64,000 nt of DNA from Isoetes taiwanensis (taxonomy: Eukaryota > Streptophyta > Lycopodiopsida > Isoetales > Isoetaceae): positions 1,333,873 through 1,397,872 of the forward strand of contig JAJEKV010000048.1 in assembly GCA_021234155.1 (NCBI GenBank), written 5' to 3'. Each line of letters begins with the position of its first letter. Position 1 is the first letter of the stretch. Below, one piece after another: positions 30,978 through 44,429 of this stretch. The position numbers and the translations under genes were made by a program. The notes beneath the pieces were generated by a model, which worked only from the letters and a program-made list of their open reading frames with translations, was not told the origin of the DNA and made no database searches.

Positions 30978-32959
30978 GCCGTCCTTGGATTAACCATCGA
31001 GCAATGATGCTCACAAGCAAAATTATATGGGAAAGGCGTGACATCGAAAGCGAGGCGAGTTCGGCGAAATATTGTCGGATACGGGATGGAGACAATGAAT
31101 ATGGAACCCGATGACTCTCGAAATTACGATCATGTCATGCATTTAGGATTTCAACACATCATTTTGTATGTCTTTGGTTCCTAATGTACTTTCATCGACT
31201 CTACAATAATCCCGATTGGTTCAAAGGTCATTCAAAGGATCGAGTTCGGGTTGGTTTGTATTAATGCTTGACTTGGCTTACAAAGTGTTAAGATCTGGTC
31301 ATTTCTTTGGTTTTGTTCTTTGTGTTTAAAAGTCCAAGTGATGCACAAAGGATTCTTTGCTTGGATTTACGCATTAATACATAGGATGCGAGAAATGTAT
31401 TTTGGATATTCAATTGTTTATCCGGTCTTGTATTCATATTTTATTGCTTGGAATGAATTTGAGGGAAAAAGGCGAAGAGATGAGAAACATAATAATGTAC
31501 CTTTTGGCCCCTCACTCATTACCAAAATCTTGCTAATGTTGTGTTGGTTGGTGCAGTACCGGTTTCTCTTCCTATTGTTTCCTTTTCGGCGTCAGATCGT
31601 GTCACGGCAATAATATGGATAATATTGATGGCATCTCTTGCACTCTCACTCATATGGTGTTTACAAAAGGTTTTTATGAAAGGGAAGATTTACTAGCCCA
31701 TACTCAATACTATTTTGACTCAAAGCTCTGGTTGATTAAGAATTCTATGGGATCTGTCATATTTCCATACTTTTTGCTTTATCTGGCCAACATTTTGTGA
31801 TGTCTACTCTACACAAACAACTGTGATGACAGAGTTCTATATACTTAAATGTTTCACCTATCTTTACTAAATGAATCCACGGTTTTCCTCACTTTGCGGA
31901 CTATCTTTGTATTTGTATTGGTCATGATATTCTATTTAATGATTTGGAAATAAAAGGCGATGATATGCCTTTGTTATTACGATGTATCATGACTAGATAG
32001 GCTGACCATAATGGTCTTAAAACATCCATATATCGAGGGGATTGTGGTTTTGCTGGTATACTCCATAATATATTTCAAGTAAAGGAATGACGTGCTGGTC
32101 AATGTTTGTGTTCCATTCCATGGTCTAAATGCATAAAATCTGTTTGTGACTGGTTAAACTTTATACTGACAAACAGAATATAATTGTCAATATACGTGGC
32201 ATCATGCATGCTGGGAACTAAAATGATACCTTATTATAGATGTCTTCACATTATACTAGTATAATAACTTGCATCACGAGAGGCTAAAATTGCATGCATG
32301 CAAAGGCCGAAGTGTGGCACGATTTGAAATAAAAATGGCATACAATGGTGAACTAGTGCAGTCTAAACATGCGGTGGTCTAATGACCTACATGCATGGTC
32401 AAATGTCTAAAGAGGCTTTAGTTAACTTGTGGAACTGTATGACACTTTTGGTTCTCACATCTTTTGTCTAATATTTAAACTTTAGTTGAAAATGAAGGAT
32501 GACCTTGGGTCTTTTCAAACATTATACCTTAAAATATTTGATCTTTAAGAAAGTAAAAGCCTAAGACCAAAATCTACATGGTCTTATAGTTCTTATGATC
32601 CTAAGCATCCATATTGGCTCTATGCATGGGAGTATTTAGCACATATGGTTTGCATGTGGCTGCAGCCTCTTGTTATTACCATGTTATATCGGTTGCAAAA
32701 AATATAGATGGAACTTGGCTATGTTTTATGGACTTGTATTATCCACTAATAGTAGATCAATGGTCTTATGACCTATTCATTCTTTTATCTGTACCATAGG
32801 TTTGATAATTTAGTGTTTTTTGAACTAAATACTTGATGTTCCATGGCGGATAGTGTCATCATGGATCTTGATCTAGTATGGCCCGATAAGGCGCATAAGG
32901 TATTGACTTGTGTTGATGTCACTACTAGTTGGTTGATGCCATGGCTAGTGTAATTTGGA
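30978..32959. other. Stretch without confident gene
   Basis: Plus frames 31320-31613 (97 codons, Tyr/Phe-rich) and 31615-31800 abut almost end to end, but neither is recognised. The remainder has no feature. Confidence 0.35.
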
Positions 32960-35900
32960 TTTTTTTTTTTTTTTTTTTTGTAGAAGCGGTGATAGTATTA
33001 TATTACATGCAATACATGCTAATACAAAAGAAACGAGCAAGGCTCTACATTATGAAGAAACCATGACATCAAAATTGGCCGATCACTCCAGGAAGGAGGA
33101 AGTTTAGAAAAAATCAAACCTTTGTCTTAAGCTTTTAAATCAACAAAAAACGGGATATAAAGTTATATGCAAATCATAATATAAAAAGTTCTTCTTACGG
33201 TTTAAAACCTCATTCATCTTACTCCATCGAGGGTAATTATTGCAAGGCACGATCTGTATGCTTGAAGAGCAGATCATCTAATTCAATTGCCCCCATATCT
33301 TCAGCGCATCGGGATATATAGAATCCACGATTGGCGCACTCCCTCAACTATCGCAGAGCTTTTTCTTAAAAATATGGCTTAAGATCTTTGTTTGAGCTGC
33401 CAAAATATAGTCATCCTACAAAGGCTTCGCTTGAGTGTCAGGATCATAATAGTCTGTTTTGACCCAAAAGGAGGGCTTCGGAACCTCTGATGAGACATTG
33501 GCTTTGTACCTTCGGAACCTCTCGACATATACCCTCCTTCATGATGCTTCTTGACGAGGTAATCTGTTATCAGCGTCAATTCATTATTTAAAATGCAAAA
33601 ATGAATACCGACCCTGGAAGGAGCCCAATGCATCGGCTTTTATCATAGTGGAGCCCCCTTGCGATCCATGAGCCATGGGCATCTGCCAGCTCTAATTGGA
33701 GTGTTGTTTTGATGTAGTTCAAATCACGGATTAAGAATGATTGATAGCGCATTATTCTGTGTATCAAATCACCCACAAACAAAAGTTACGTGGTATCCAA
33801 GAAGGGGAACTGTTTGCAATGAAAACAAAAGGTCAGGACTCATGAGTTGGAATGTAATATACCTATATGGGGACTAATCTAATTCCAAAAATGAGATAGC
33901 CAGGACGGATAAAAGATGTGACTTGAGGATTGATGCGGCCCATCCTAAAGGGCATCTATCAGAAGATAAATTATAATTTGCTTTCGATTATGCATTGCAC
34001 TTAAGACTCTATTCAAAAATAGCCATCTAAAAGGATGATCTTTTTTAGCACTGCTATGATTTCCAACCCTTTACATTGGCTTCGAATAGCTTGAATCGGG
34101 GCGATCCCATTGTCGGCAACTTTTTTGTTCCTTGAGCACTCAAATAAAATTGAGTAGATTTTGGCTACTTGTAGCCATTTCCATCTAAGCCCAAGTGTTC
34201 ATTTGTTTGACCTGAGTGGTCTCCTTTGGTTAGAGTAAGTGCATTATGAATGTTTCTATTACAATTAGAATCTTGCACTAAACGAAATTTCACGCCATGT
34301 CTTCCAGCCCTCACCCACGACCATCGCCAATTGTGCTTAACCCATTAAGTTTCTATTCCTTTATACTTTTTAGGGTGTTTTGAGGCTAAGACATCCCTCA
34401 TCCTCTTCACATGAGACCACGATGCAGGAAGAAATTAAAATCCTTTGGAACATTCTCTATTGGAAGAGCTTTGGAAGCATCAGGGGGGTACTTTATTCCA
34501 AGCTTGAATGATTCTCCTCATAATATTGGAAGTACCTTTGCTTTTGGTAGAAAGCGAGAATGGGGCATATGATGGGGAATTAGATGGACTCCCCCACAAG
34601 TGAGTTTTTCCCAGTCCAATGTTTGATTAAGTGGAGGCGGGACTTTAATGATGTGATTAAAGACCTCCCATGCCTTGTTATTTGCCGAGTGCACGTGCCT
34701 GCTTGAGAAGAGATCACCCATCCTAGACCTCCTCTTTTCCTAGGGAGGGTCAAATTGTGCCAGCCAACCATATGAGAACCCTGCCAAATGAATTCCTTCA
34801 TGATTATCTCCAGTTCCTTATAAGTTTTCTTGTCTGCAATTATTGCAGAGGAAAAGTAAACATGGGAACTAGCAATGACACTGTTGATAATCTCCAATCT
34901 TCCAGCCATGGAAAGTGTTTTAGGATACATTTGTAGCTTCTTCTTTATTTTTGTAACTATAGGCTCCCATAAACCATGTAAACTCATATTAAGGGCCAGA
35001 GGCAAGCCTAAGAGTTTAGTAGCAGACTGGTATCCACAAACTCTAATCCCTTCAATGTAGTCCTCCGAGCTGTCAGAGATTATTGCACCACTCCAGAAGC
35101 TTTCCCAAACCAATCCATTGCCATGAGAAAGTTTTGAATATGATCTACTTGTCTTTTCAAAAACACAAATGTGTCATCTATCTTTGCATACTGCATAGCT
35201 GACAAGGTCTCACATGTGTCTGGAAGTTTAAAAGTGACTAATTTTTGTCACTTTCTTTGCAATTTCAAAATGATTACAGTTACCATCTCAGCTACTATCA
35301 AAAGAAGAGATATAGGAGCGAGCGAGGACAACTTCTTATCTAACCCCCTCTTTTTTGCAGCTCAAAGGAATGGAGATGGAGAACCATTTACCAACCACGG
35401 TGAGCATCCTGTAACATTAAGTCCGACAACCTTTTTATTCTTGCCTCTGAGAATCCCAAGCTGAGACATGGCCTATCTGAGAAAACTCGAGTCAATGGTA
35501 TCATAGGCTCTTTTAAAATCAGTTTAGTAACACTACAGTCTTGATTTGTGGTTCTATTCAATGGAGTCCTTCATATGCACCAATGAAGTTATCAAGGATA
35601 CTCCTCCACTGGCCCGAAAAACGATTGAATTTGGGTTGATCCTTTACTGTAGAATTTTTCTTGAGCTGTTAGCAAAGATCTTGGCTATAATTTTATATGT
35701 TACATTGGTCAATGAGATAGGTCTCGGTCAGGAAGGTAGCGAGGCTTGTCTACTTTTGGGACTAAGGTAATAAGTCGGCGTGATAATTTGGGTGTAGCCT
35801 TCCATTTTGCCATGCACCCTGTATAAATGTTATAAGGTCTTTACACATTATACTCCAGAAGTGTTCATAAAATTCAGGGGGCAAACCATCTGGCCCTGGG

Positions 35901-36369
35901 CTTTTCCCATGGGCCATACTCCTTATTGTTCCCATGATTTCATTTTCCATTGGAATAGCCAGGAGCTGATCTTCTTCAATTGGCATATCTTTAGGACCAA
36001 GAAAATCAAAGAAATCAGACATGTTACCACTATCCATGACTTTAGCTGCAAAGAGCTCTTTATATTTGCTATAGAGCAAATTTTGAATGTCTTCCTGTTT
36101 GGATAACTCTTGATGGTTATCATCCACCACTGAAACAATCCCATTGTTCATTATCCTGCTTTTAGCAGTTCTAAAAAAGAACTTGGAACTACAATCATCC
36201 ATCAAATTAATGTATAAGCTTCTGCTTTTGATTGCCAAACTCTTTGCCTCGTGTTCTTCTATTAACTTTCTCTCCAAAATTTCTTCTCTTTGTTGTAGAA
36301 TCAAATCATCTTTATCTAGAAAGAGATTTTGTCTAACTTCTTTCATTTCCAAGTAGATCTCTGTCTTTT
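32960..36369 (-). mobile_element. LINE-A, 3' half: reverse transcriptase pseudogene
   Basis: A 22-T run (32960-32981) is the reversed poly(A). On the minus strand, 36369 to about 35762 encodes pre-RT and the RT start (SMAHGKSPGPDGLPPEFYEH). Next come RPISLTN (near 35720) and YDTIDSSFLR (near 35500). Then MQYAKIDDTFVF (35157-35196), and 35113-34580 carries SMAGRLEIINSV and LPRKRGGLGWV. The plant L1-type RT order is complete but frameshifted, and the catalytic YADD is split by two extra codons (YA-KI-DD). The sequence ends at 36369 against the tail of LINE-B. Its 5' half is at 44179 to about 48081. Confidence 0.85.
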
Positions 36370-36378
36370 CTTCTTTTT
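36370..36378 (-). repeat. Candidate target-site duplication of LINE-B (3' side)
   Basis: Plus-strand CTTCTTTTT lies directly before the LINE-B T run and recurs at 44170-44178 just beyond the LINE-B 5' end. The word is short and low-complexity, so support is moderate. Confidence 0.55.
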
Positions 36379-37489
36379 CTTTTTTTTTTTTTTTTTTTTT
36401 TGAGTAAAGGTTTTTTTCCATTAATCAAAGCGTTACATGATTACGCTTATAGCCCTTGAGAATACATTTTACAAAGATCTATCTGCGAGTTATAGCATAA
36501 ATACAAAATGTGTTGCTCAACATATGTGATGCTAATAGTCAAGACAAAAAAGTTCGTGAACTTTTTCTCAAAAATAACTTATAAGATAAAAAGATGACTT
36601 CAAGCGAGGAGAGGGAGGAATCGACCCCAACCAACGGGACACAGGAAACAATCAGCCAAAAAACTCGGCCAGATTAAGAAATAAGATTGAGCAATTGATA
36701 ATAGTAAGTAGGGTAGGTAATGAGTTCAAGATGGATGAAAGAGAAAGGTAGGCTAAAGGCATGTTGAGTCAAGTCTAGAATTGGAGTAAGCATAGAAAGG
36801 GCAGCAGAATCAAAGGTATAAGAGTGGATTGAGTCGTTGGCAATCTCTCCTCAATGCAAGAAGGATCAACCCCCTCAAGCGAGTAAGGCCATATAGATGC
36901 GCCAACATTCTATGTGTGTGTAATCTGCTCCTGTATCCGAGGCCCGATTCTGTCATGTAGTGATGGTACATGGAGAGAGAAAGTGAACATGTTGTAAACC
37001 TGCACCACTTCCTGAGAATAAATCTTGATGCTATTGCTTGCCTGCACTTCCACCAAAGACATATTGCTAAATAACACCTTTGAAATCTTGACCAATATGC
37101 TTTCTTAAGAAGGCTGTCTTCAATCTCCCCGGACTAGTTTTACATATCTTCCAAGTAAGCTAGCATCATCATGAAAAATGGAATTAGAATTAATGACACC
37201 AAGATTGGATGCAAATAAATCAAAAGAGATTTTGAAAAGACCAATTGAGTTCCATTTCTTTTGTATTTATGCTGCATATTTCTTTATATAGGTTGATGCG
37301 ATGGACTCAACATCAAATTGAAAGTGGACCTTGATCCAAAAGTTGAAATTTTTTCATACCATAAACCACTCTATTTCTAGCTTTCGGACATTCCGCGAGG
37401 CAATAAACATTAGAGAGTTAGCAAAAGGCACACTTATTTTGAATATAAGACAGCAGTTACCTGGAATCCTATTAGGGTAAAGATGTCCT

Positions 37490-37839
37490 AGATTATCAAA
37501 GAACCAAGACCAAAAGGGGGTTTAGCTTGGGGCAAAAGAAAATGTGCTCAAGATTTTCTTCCTATTGCATCAAGATGGCAAAAACTATCTCAGCATTCCT
37601 AATGGCAAGCAATTGTAAATTGGGACACTTTTATTAGCTATCACCCGGATAAAGACGGTCTTAGGGAAGCAATAGGAGTTCCAGGACCTCATGAGGCAGG
37701 AATTGTTGCTTTCTTCCTCTGAGGATAAGCCACTTAGAACTTGCCTTGGAGGGTTCATCATTTTACTTATCAAAGAGTATATCTTGCTAACTTTGTAATG
37801 AGATTTGCCCTCGAGTCCAATTAGTTGCCCTTGGCACAA
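37490..37839 (-). pseudogene. LINE-B zf-RVT module
   Basis: The minus frame 37839-37585 reads RSWNSYCFPKTVFIRV, resembling the WxxxxPxKVxxFxWR part of zf-RVT. About 37556-37516 gives EENLEHIFFCPKL, the usual ExxxHLFxxC continuation. Together they mark the C-terminal zinc-binding domain thought to aid target or template binding. The frame is broken between the two parts. Confidence 0.6.
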
Positions 37840-38299
37840 TATTATTTACGGATATGAAGTGGACAAGATTTATGTGAAAATAAATCTTTTTATCACTTTC
37901 AGTACCATGGATAGTGTTCTTGGATAGGTCAAAAAATCAACTTGTTGTTTATGTATAGGTCTTGTATAGATTTGAAGCCATAATCAGACCACTTTTTGTA
38001 CACCCTCGGATGTCTCAAAGCGGAACTTTATTTGGATGATTCTTGAGGATAGGATTCTAGAAAATTGACATGTGCGGTTCAAATCCTGGGGGGAGGGCAT
38101 AATCAAAGGCAGCATGCACCTTATTCCAAGCATGAATAATGTTCCTCATAAGAAGTATTAACTTACGGCATGGAGGACATTAAAGCATGAATCGGGGAAG
38201 AATATGGCCAATGGGGGTGACCTTCAGGATGAGAGGAAAGCAGCCGGTATCTAATGAATAGAGGAGGAACTTGAATTGCTCGGCAAGGATTTCAGGATG

Positions 38300-40038
38300 T
38301 ATTTACGGCAAAACCGCAAGGGCTTAGGATGTAGATTTTGCACCCTAAGCCCCCAGGATCTTTAGGATTGGTAACAAACTTCCAACCAACCTTATGAGAT
38401 CCCCTCCATATAAATCTCTGATTGTTTTCTCAATCTCATAGTAAGCAGCAGAGACCACAGGCAGAAGAAAAGTAGATGTGAGAGCTAGCAAAGGGAGAAT
38501 TAGCAATTAAAGTTACACGCCCTAGAGATAAGCCACCTTTTGAAATTATTCAACTTCTTTTTTGATTCTATCAATGATTGGTTGCAAAGACCTTCAGTTA
38601 GGATTTAGAGATAAAACAAACCAAGAAGAAGGCCTTTGATTGGAATTTAGCACCTTAATCGGCAAAATTGGGTTGGATATTATCACCAATGATCACACAT
38701 TTGGCGGTTAAATGAACACAGATCGTGAAGAATTGTTTAATTATATCAAAAACTCAATATTAGAGATATCGGCATCTAAGAGAAGCAAAGGTATCATCAA
38801 CATATTGGGGAAGAAGTAAAGTGATCAACTGTCGGGCATTTAAGACCCTTAAGTTCACCAAGGTCCTTGGAAATGAATTATAGCCCACTTGTATGAACAT
38901 CTACCGGGCCACAAGAAATAGATAAGGAGCAAGAGGGCAACCTTGCCTCACACCTCGAGCAAGAGGGAAGAAATGAGAAGGGATCCATTCAAAATGATAA
39001 GCGAGTTGGAGTAGACATTCAAACCACGAATTAAAAGTCTCAACTTGGGATGAAAACCAATCTTAGACAAAGCAAGGTCAAGGAAATCCCATCTATGATT
39101 ATCAAAAGCTTTCTTGAAGTCAAGCTTAAAGAAGAACACAATTTTATTTGGAGATTCTATTCCAATGAAGACCTTCCATGGCTGTGATATAATTGTCAGG
39201 ATAAACACATTAGAGAAAAGCTTGAGATTGATGAAGGGAGATGTTTCTCTGTAGATAATCCTTGATTCTATTAGCAATGATTTTTAGCCTGAGATCTTGT
39301 AAAGAGGTATTGGTGGGAGATAGGCCTCCAATGGAGAGAATGTAGAAGGATTGTAAACTTTGGGAATAAGATAGATAGATAGTATTTTTTTACGTCATAC
39401 CACATTGGCGTCCATGAGGACATATGGCAGGATTTGAGAAATAAAAGCCGGTGATATGGAAGGATGCGAAGGTGATTGACCTCCAAAACCTCTAACCAAA
39501 GAAACAATGTCACCTTGAGAATTTCCAGGAAGTGGATAAAAAAAAGCTCACAGGAAGGCCATCAGGTCGGGGACTTATTCTTACCAAAAGAACTTAAAAC
39601 CAAAAATCTCATCTTCACCAGGAATGGCCACAAGGAACCATCCATGTCCTCCCAATGGGAGAGGGATTACCTTATCCGGCATAAATCTAGAAAACTCTTC
39701 TCTTTGGTGAGTCAATGAAGTGTGGCGATTTTTGGAGAAGAGGGAAGCATATAGTTATCCTGAAAAAAGGTTTTGATGAGCTTGGGATCTTCTACTAACA
39801 ACCTGTATCCAGTTCTACTTTGAGTGATGGAGTTCCTTAGGAGCGACTTTAGCCATTTTGAAGAAAAATCTACGTACTTACAGTCCATATCCTTGCTGAA
39901 TTTAATTTTACACTTTATAGTTGAACTCTTGGCTTCCCACTTCCTCCAATACTCTTCAAATAGTTTTCCAAGAGCTCTTCCCCAATCTGTAGGTTTTAAA
40001 TTATAAGGATCATCAAGAAGAGATCTAATATCCCTCAT
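38300..40038 (-). pseudogene. LINE-B reverse transcriptase region
   Basis: The minus frame at 40038-39712 is pre-RT (DWGRALGKLFEEYWRKWEA). The RT finger/palm block KLDFKKAFDNHRWDFLDLAL lies in 39277-38948. GVRQGCPLAPYLFLVAR is near 38930, the catalytic YVDD is encoded at 38804-38793, and FIWRGSHKVGWKF lies near 38400. The catalytic aspartates are intact, but the region needs several frame changes to read through. Confidence 0.8.
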
Positions 40039-40229
40039 TTTGGAAACAATTGCTCCTTCTCATTGATCTTGGACAAATGCTTGCTTTTTGACCAATCTTT
40101 TATCAGCTTTTGATCTTCTTAATTCGCCATAAAAATCTTTTCATGGAGTCTTTGGTTTCTCTCTTGAGAAATTTGCAAATAGAATTCCCTAAAGTCTTTC
40201 ACAAAGGAATCATTTTCTCAAAGCAAAAA

Positions 40230-41000
40230 CTGAGTTAAATTTGTAGGGGACATTACCTTCTCACGGGAATTTGGGTTAAGCGCTTTTGTGCAAAGGAAAT
40301 TAGGGCTGGTGATCGAGAGATAATGCCTTCATCACTAGTAACAAAGCGGTTATCGAGGAGAGAGGAGTTTGGGCTCTGGACATAATACCTATCAAGGGGC
40401 ACAAAAAACTCTTTTGTCCCCCTTTTTTTTATTAGACCCGGTATATGAAGCTGGTGGAAGAGGAACATAGATCAAAGCATTGTCAAATATTAGAGACTCT
40501 CAATTATTTCTCTCTGGAATGGACATATTAATTTTGTTGCCAAGCTTCATGTTCCAATCGGGGAGTATTGTTAAAATCACCCCCAATAATCGGTCACGAA
40601 ATAGGATTGATACGCAGCAAGGGTTAATTTCAGTCGAAGTAATTCTCTATCTTTGGGGTTAGTGGAGGCATATACATTAATCACTCTCAAAAGTGAGTCC
40701 ACGAAATTCAAAGGTAACACCTTGCCACATCTTGGAGGGAATTAAAAGAAAGCTGTTTGAGGGTTTCTCCGGATCATGATACCCCCACTTCTACGAGGCT
40801 TCAATCCAGTGGAAAAGGCAGGGAAAATCAATCCACCAAGATTGGAGATTTCTGGGAAGCTTAACTGCGGAGCATAATGATGTGACATTATAGCTCCTAA
40901 TTTGGTAGATAGCTGCTCCTTCTAGCGATGGGGCCCATGATTCCCCTTACATTTCAAGAAGAATCTTCATAGAAAAACCGAGGGGAGGATCGGGAGAAAA
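40230..41000 (-). pseudogene. LINE-B endonuclease (EEP) region
   Basis: Near 40960 the minus strand reads NVRGIMGPIARRSSYLPN, matching the WNxRGxxxPxKR start of LINE endonucleases. Near 40700-40630 it reads LLRVINVYASTNPKDRELL, matching the NVYAP region. The GDFN box is not clear. Stops and shifts are frequent. Confidence 0.6.
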
Positions 41001-44000
41001 AAGGAAATCAAAGGTTCGGTGTACATGAAGTTTCTTTTTTCCTTTCCTTCTTAACTTACTTCTATTAGCGGCTGGGTATTATCTGCGGAGTTAATGGAAG
41101 GCATCCGGCCGAGGGGGTGTCATAGTTTTGGACTTAGCTAAATTCTTAGTCAGAAGAGATAGATTTGGAGATAACCTGAGGGAGGAGGGCACTCAACAAA
41201 ACTTATCTCCCTCCCAATTCTCTTTATCTATATCAGCATCAAATAAACATCACTATCCTCAAAAGCTCCCCGAGGATAAATTCAAACATTTTATTTATGG
41301 AGGGAGAATGGTCCAAAATTATTGTGAGGGTTTAACCAAAAAGCAGATCATGAGGTAAATCGACACGATAAAAGTGGTGACCATTTCTTGAGATTCACGT
41401 AAAGTGCGGTATCTCTAAGCTTGGGAAGTCTCTTCATAAATGTCTTGGCCTTTGTCTTGAAATCATGTCTCTATACAGGTATCTTGTACAATTTCTTCAT
41501 CCATTAAATTCCAAAGGCAAGAATTCTGGCTGAGATTGAAAGTTGAGACCTCTTTGCAAGGAAGCTAATTACTTCCGACAATGTCATCGACAATAGTGGG
41601 TGTGGGGGAAGAAAAGGATCGAGGAGGCAGGAGAAATATCAATAATGGGAAAGACAATTTTGTTTGAGGAGGTCATGGGAATTTGCTCAAAATTACATCC
41701 ATATCTAACTTTCGAGGAGTTAGGTTAGCTAATACCTGAAATTGGATTTGGTATTACCATTTACTTGATTGGATGATCCAATTGAGTTGACATGAGGAGG
41801 ATTTGTCCACCTTATCGGCTACCTTGAAGTTATTACAAAGCAGAGGTTGAGGGCTGGAGGCGGTACAATCTCCACCAAAGTGTCTCTAGGATCAATTTCA
41901 TCAGCGGCAATTGGTGTCTTGTTTGAACTTTTTGGGTGGAAGACCTTGCCATGTTTGCTTTTCTTGTTTAATGACACTCTTACCCTTTTGAGGAGTTAAA
42001 TGAGGGAGAGATCTCATTTTTTTTTCCGCGAGAAGGTTTTGGCTTCAAAAAAATAATCTTATTTAAAGGTCTCATGAAGGCTGTGACCTTCTCATTTTTT
42101 TGTCCCCTTGTTCTGTATATACAACACCTTAATTGTTTTGAAGAACCCTTTTGATTGAGGGGAGAAGACTTGATCATGTTTTCTTAGCGGTAGTTGTAGA
42201 GGTTGCAATGTTATCTTGAGAATCCCTCACCTTCTTCTTTTCTTTGGATTCTTTATACTTAGCTGCCATTGACTTTAGTCCCTTTGGAATCTATTATCTT
42301 TTCGAGATAATATCAGGAAATCAATATCAACGATTTTGTTTGAGGCATCATGATGAGAAGCAAGCTTCCTAAATTTTGATCCATCACGATTACTGCGACT
42401 CCCATCTTTGTTTTTTGACCAACTTGAGTTGACTTTTTTGATTGACTATATTATTATCATTGGCTTCTCATTTGTCGGTCGGCTTGGACATAGTCCCTGT
42501 TTCATATCATTAGAAGGTATTAATTCTTTGCAAGATTCATACCAAAAGTACCTTACCACGCAATTTTAGCGGTGAAGTCGGGACCAGGACCACCTTAAAG
42601 GGAAGGGGTTTTTTTTTGGCCAAAGACATCAAAGGAAGGGATTTGGACTGGAACTTCCCTTGGATATATCAATTTGAACAATAGATCTTGGGGGTTTGTA
42701 AGGAGAATGATAAATGCATAATGCGAGCCAATTGATCAAGGTAATTTAAAGCGTCTTCATTCCGATTAAATAGGATTAAAAGTGAAGAGTTTGTCCAGCA
42801 CCACGGTTTATCAAATTAGTGACTTCAAATTTAGGATCCCATTTGAGAAAGTAATTTGGAAGGATTCAAAAACGAGGGGGACCATGGTTAAGGTAGAAGA
42901 TTTCTTGAGATCGTCTATTACCACTTTCAATCATGATAAAAGGAGAATGGAAACCAATAGAGCGGCATTAATGAGGGATTCCTTTATCTGCGGTTCAAAC
43001 TGAAAGCCCATAATTTATCAAGTTTGATGCCATGTTTATTGACTTTAACAACAACGGCCGACTCATGAAAAGAACTCAATTTAGCATGAGCGGAGGGAGA
43101 TCGAGAGTACCCATGTAAAAAGTTTTCAGCTTTCCTTGTGAAAGGATGATTGAAAGACGAGATTGTTCAAAGCATTCTTGAGAGAAACATCAGAGCATTT
43201 TTGGCATTCAGGCCTCTTTTCTCTCCATAGGAGCGGGGTGTTGAAGACCAGTCCATGCATGAGTAGTTAGCCTGAAGTCAAGGTCCTTAGACAAATTATC
43301 CCAGCATGGAACCTTGAAGAGGGATCCATTGAATTGTCTGTATCGGAGAAAGAGTTAGCAAAGTCACCAAAAAAAAATTTTTTTGGATTTTTCTTGAAAA
43401 GGACCTTAGGCTGTTTAAGAATCAGCCTTGTGTGAGGAAGGGCTCAAGATCAACAAAGCGTGAAGAATTGAAAGAAATTTAGGGGTAATTTTTGCTTATA
43501 AGCTCCATCAGAAAAGAATGGTGGAAACTACAAAAGCAAATGAAAGCGTCTTGTGAAGAGGAGGGGAAAACAAAAGGGGCGAAAAAGCGAAGGGATGAGA
43601 AAATTCAGAAAAATTTGGAAGGCCAAGTTCAAGGCCAAAGCAGCCGGGGAAAGCGGCACAAGAGGATGAATCATTGCTCAGAAAATACCTTTACCACAAT
43701 TTAAAAACCACTCATCAAAATGCACATGAAAAATACACGGCCGAGCACTTCTTTTCTACCAATGAATTCTTGTAACGGGAATCAACAATTTCGACTTGAA
43801 TTCTACTGAACTTCGGAACAAAGGAGTGACCGGTGTAGGTGAAGAGCTCTTGGGGAAATCAATCTTGATTTATGTCGAGAGGTTCAAAGAATCCAGGTGT
43901 TCCTTTAAAACCCGCAGCGGGTTAATCGCGCCATTGTGCTTGATAATTGTGAAGATATTGATGTCCATCGATAGGGAAAAGGTGAGGAAACATGTGGATT

Positions 44001-44169
44001 GCTAGCCCCTCACAAAGTGCTGCTTGAATCTTCAATTTCTTCAGTGATGGTAGAAATTAGCCGCAGAAAGATCGAAAATAGTTTGAATCGAATGGGACAA
44101 ACAAATCCAAGAAAATGTTGATTAGCGGCGTCATCATGGCCACCCCCGAGGAAGGCTTTGGAGAATCAA
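41001..44169 (-). other. LINE-B ORF1 region and 5' leader, degenerate
   Basis: This is the expected place of ORF1. Near 43325-43240 the minus strand reads VPCWDNLSKDLDFRLTTHAW, a fragment whose position fits the gag-like ORF1 of plant LINEs. No zinc knuckle could be read with confidence. The 5' boundary is placed at 44169 from the target duplication. Confidence 0.45.
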
Positions 44170-44178
44170 CTTCTTTTT
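44170..44178 (-). repeat. Candidate target-site duplication of LINE-B (5' side)
   Basis: CTTCTTTTT on the plus strand, matching 36370-36378. On either side the host LINE sequence is continuous: the pre-RT region ends here and resumes at 36369. Confidence 0.55.
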
Positions 44179-44429
44179 ACGAGCCCTTTGTTTACCCCAA
44201 CTGTTTTATCAATTTTGATACGCTACATCGGTAATAAATTCTTTCATTGATCCACATTTTAAAGCCCCCGAGAGAACCATAGTATGTGGTAAAATCATCC
44301 ACGAGAAAGCTTTGTTGTTCAATAAGTTATTATTGAATTTAAATGTAGTATTCATTGGGTACAATGCAGGGCAAATTTTCACGTGTCCAAAATCTGGGGG
44401 AAAAAATGGTCGATAAATTCTTTGCAATC

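Larger units (their letters stand above)
36379..44169 (-). mobile_element. LINE-B: near full-length plant L1-type LINE, nested
   Basis: About 7.8 kb on the minus strand, ending in a 22-A tail (36380-36401 as T). Traces in order from 5': an ORF1-like region (about 43700-41990), endonuclease start NVRGIMGPIARRS (about 40960) with RVINVYASTNPKDR (about 40690-40640), then pre-RT (40038-39712). RT motifs follow: KLDFKKAFDNHRWDFLDLAL (about 39125-39060), GVRQGCPLAPYLFLVAR and QYVDDTFASL, then GSHKVGWKF with PGGLG. Last is zf-RVT with HIFFCPKLNP near 37545-37516. Many frameshifts make it inactive, though the YVDD box survives. It is flanked by a candidate 9-bp duplication inside an older LINE. Confidence 0.8.
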
